In this document: in pieces, positions 61,870 through 64,000 of the stretch
How positions within the stretch are numbered: the first letter of the stretch is position 1
How the letters are laid out: each line of letters opens with the position of its first letter
From: Glandiceps talaboti
Lineage: Eukaryota; Hemichordata; Enteropneusta; Spengelidae
Assembly: GCF_964340395.1 (NCBI RefSeq)
Contig: NC_135551.1
Span: forward strand, 18,912,003 to 18,976,002
Reading direction: 5' to 3'
Length of the DNA: 64,000 nt
Program-made: the position numbers and the translations under genes
Notes under the pieces: generated by a model
Told to the model about the DNA's origin: nothing
What the model saw: only the letters and a program-made list of their open reading frames with translations
Database searches by the model: none

Positions 61870-62448
61870 GTGAGATAAGAAGGGGATGGTACTCTTAGTT
61901 TTAACTATATTAAAAACGTATGAAAATTTTGACAAGGTGTAGGAAGTGGTTTGTACAGTTTAGATATCAAATGTACAGTCCTGTTTTAAATGATACCATT
62001 TTCAAATGAAGACACAGCTATTTTGTTGCATTTGTGTAGTTGACAAAATTGCACATGAAAACGCAATGATTTGAAAATGCTGCTGAAAGTGGACCATTTT
62101 GAAAATGATCTGTTTTCATTCAAAAAAATGGAGTCCATGTAAACATGTGAAAACAAAAAGATATAAAAAAAAAAAACGTCTTGTAAACAACTGGAAACAC
62201 AACAATTCTAAAACATTCATATTTGACCTCAGGACTGACCTCATAAATGAGTCACACATTAAATGCACTGTTTAAACTGCATTGTCATGTTTGTGTACGT
62301 GCAACAGAATATTGGAATTGTTTCAATGAGATATTTATCAAACAGGTTGGAAAATATGATACTAATTAAGTCATGATAGAATGCAAATTTTGTGTCATGA
62401 TTTGTTTGCAGATATTTCTAACTTTGTTAAATGTAATTTCTAAAATGT

Positions 62449-62485
<37 letters not shown>

Positions 62486-64000
62486 GGTGGTGGTGGTGGT
62501 AGTGGTGGTGGTGGTGGTAGTGGTGGTAGTGGTGGTGGTGGTGGTGGTGGTGGTGGTGAACCTGCCTTTCTTTTTGATAAATTCTATAAGAAACAAAAAA
62601 TATCTGTCAAAGTGAAGAATGTATGATAATATTATGTTAATGTCATAATGATAAATCAAGTTTTTTGAGGTTACAATATTATTGTACATTATTTCTCAGA
62701 AATATTTTTTTATTCTTTTGACTGCAATTTTATTGTTTATTTTTTCATATTTTGTGTATTTTGTTCATGAAATCCAAAAAATGAATGGCATTGAAAAATT
62801 GTTGAACTTACATATTTGAGTGTTATTTTGATACAGTACAGTAGATATAAATCATATCGTAATGTATGAAAATAGATACTTTATTGAAAACAGGTGGTGA
62901 AATGTAACTCTGTTGACAGGGAAAGTTGAGATTTGTGAGATGATAACGATATGTCTGAATTATGAGATGAATGTATTGGACATGTTGTCAACATTTTGTG
63001 TCATGTCAATAGTAATGGTTTATAGAAAATGTTGTTGCTTGCCAAAAAACTGCCAAAGTTTTTAGAATGGTGAATCTGGAAAATATTGACAAATGGCTCG
63101 CAAAAATCTCTATTTTGGGTCTGAATGCAATCTTGTATTTATAAATACTGTGAAATATTAAATTTTTGCTTAGAATATATTTTCACCATTTTTGTGGGTG
63201 TGGTTTTCTGCTCAAGTAAATTCCCTTGAAAATACCTTTTTCCTGAAAATCAGTGAAAATACGGACTAGGAAAAACTACAAATTCCTCTTTACAGTGAAA
63301 ATCAAATTTCTGACAATGCAGAATTTGACAGTATATGCTAAACAATTACTTGTTTGTTGAAAAAGAGTTTTTTTGTTGTTGTTATAACAGAAACTTGAGG
63401 GGTTGTCAGGTTATGTGAAAATATGCAAAAAATAATGTTGTTCTAGCTAGACATAAATATCCAGTAAGGTTTTGCCATCAGCTAGGACGCCATTCTATCC
63501 TTAGGGAAATAAACTGTAGGAAAAATTAGTAGCCCAGAGGACGGAAGGAATTTCAGAGTTATGTTACTGTGGAAATACTCAGACATTTTTGTGTGTGAGA
63601 GATTTTGTAGAGACATAAAGTAGAGACTGTAGAAAGAACTAACATTAGAAATATATCCACATGTGTAGTCACATATAATTCATAAAGATCAGAAAATAGA
63701 ATTTGTGAAAATCTTCAATATTTGACATTGACTTTGAACTCATCAAAGTGTAATTTTACTGAGTTGTTGTGAAGGTTTTCAAACTCTGTTAATCTTTGTT
63801 ATGATATTTTTGTTATATTGCATAATTATTTTAGTGGGAATATATTCAAATGGGTTGAATGTACAAGTGTCAATTTTATCATAGATAGTTGAGTCTCCTT
63901 AGACAATCTATGATTTTATCTACATTCAGCCATTTCAAAAGGGTAATAATTGGAGGATATGCAGCCATATTCATGATAAAAGAGTTTTATAAATTTCACT
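61870..64000 (+). other. Intron of the MAP3K gene
   Basis: No further ASK-family exon is recognised to the end of the window. The stretch holds a (GTT)n(GTG)n tract and AT-rich DNA. Confidence 0.6.
62446..62560. repeat. (GTT)n / (GTG)n trinucleotide tract
   Basis: About 110 bp of GTT then GGT repeats with GTA interruptions. Open frames on both strands are poly-Val and poly-Thr translation only. Confidence 0.95.

Overview
This is a eukaryotic nuclear window, AT-rich and crowded with repeats. Genes are split into short exons with consensus splice sites, and there are many microsatellites, minisatellites and small transposons. The gene set (a caspase-adaptor-type DED joined to a TIR domain, an ASK-family MAP3K, an MFSD8-like carrier, a deiodinase-like selenoprotein, a canonical metazoan 7SL RNA and Penelope-type hammerhead motifs) fits an animal. 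A marine invertebrate, perhaps a non-vertebrate deuterostome, is my guess, but the species cannot be fixed from sequence alone. I inferred exon structures by matching splice-site phases across introns. All of the genes called here are interrupted.

Layout. 1-19 kb: mostly non-genic, with diverged tandem repeats, a recent 1.67-kb tandem duplication (13.18-16.52 kb) carrying a long hairpin, and pure microsatellites. A CpG-richer island near 19.4 kb contains a probable first coding exon on the minus strand. 20-27 kb: CpG-richer non-genic DNA, a microsatellite cluster next to the 3' end of a minus-strand LINE fragment, and a hammerhead-ribozyme motif between two (TA)n blocks. 27.14-33.55 kb (+): a four-exon gene for a 256-aa DED-TIR protein. 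33.6-43 kb: dispersed repeats and MITEs. 43.28-43.58 kb (-): a full-length 7SL (SRP) RNA gene with a TATA-like box and a T-run terminator. 45.23-48.99 kb (+): a four-exon deiodinase-like selenoprotein with an in-frame UGA, a SECIS hairpin in its 3' UTR and a poly(A) signal. 50.44-59.40 kb (-): an 11-exon MFSD8-like transporter whose introns hold minisatellites, a pogo/Tigger-like MITE and decayed copies of an exon/donor junction. 60.23 kb to the right edge (+): the first two coding exons of an ASK-family MAP3K, head-to-head with the transporter across about 0.8 kb.

The genes do not form one pathway. The two most notable are the DED-TIR protein, which combines a death-receptor adaptor fold with a TIR domain that keeps the position of the SARM1 catalytic glutamate, and the selenoprotein, whose UGA and SECIS together restore a gene that ordinary ORF calling cuts in two.
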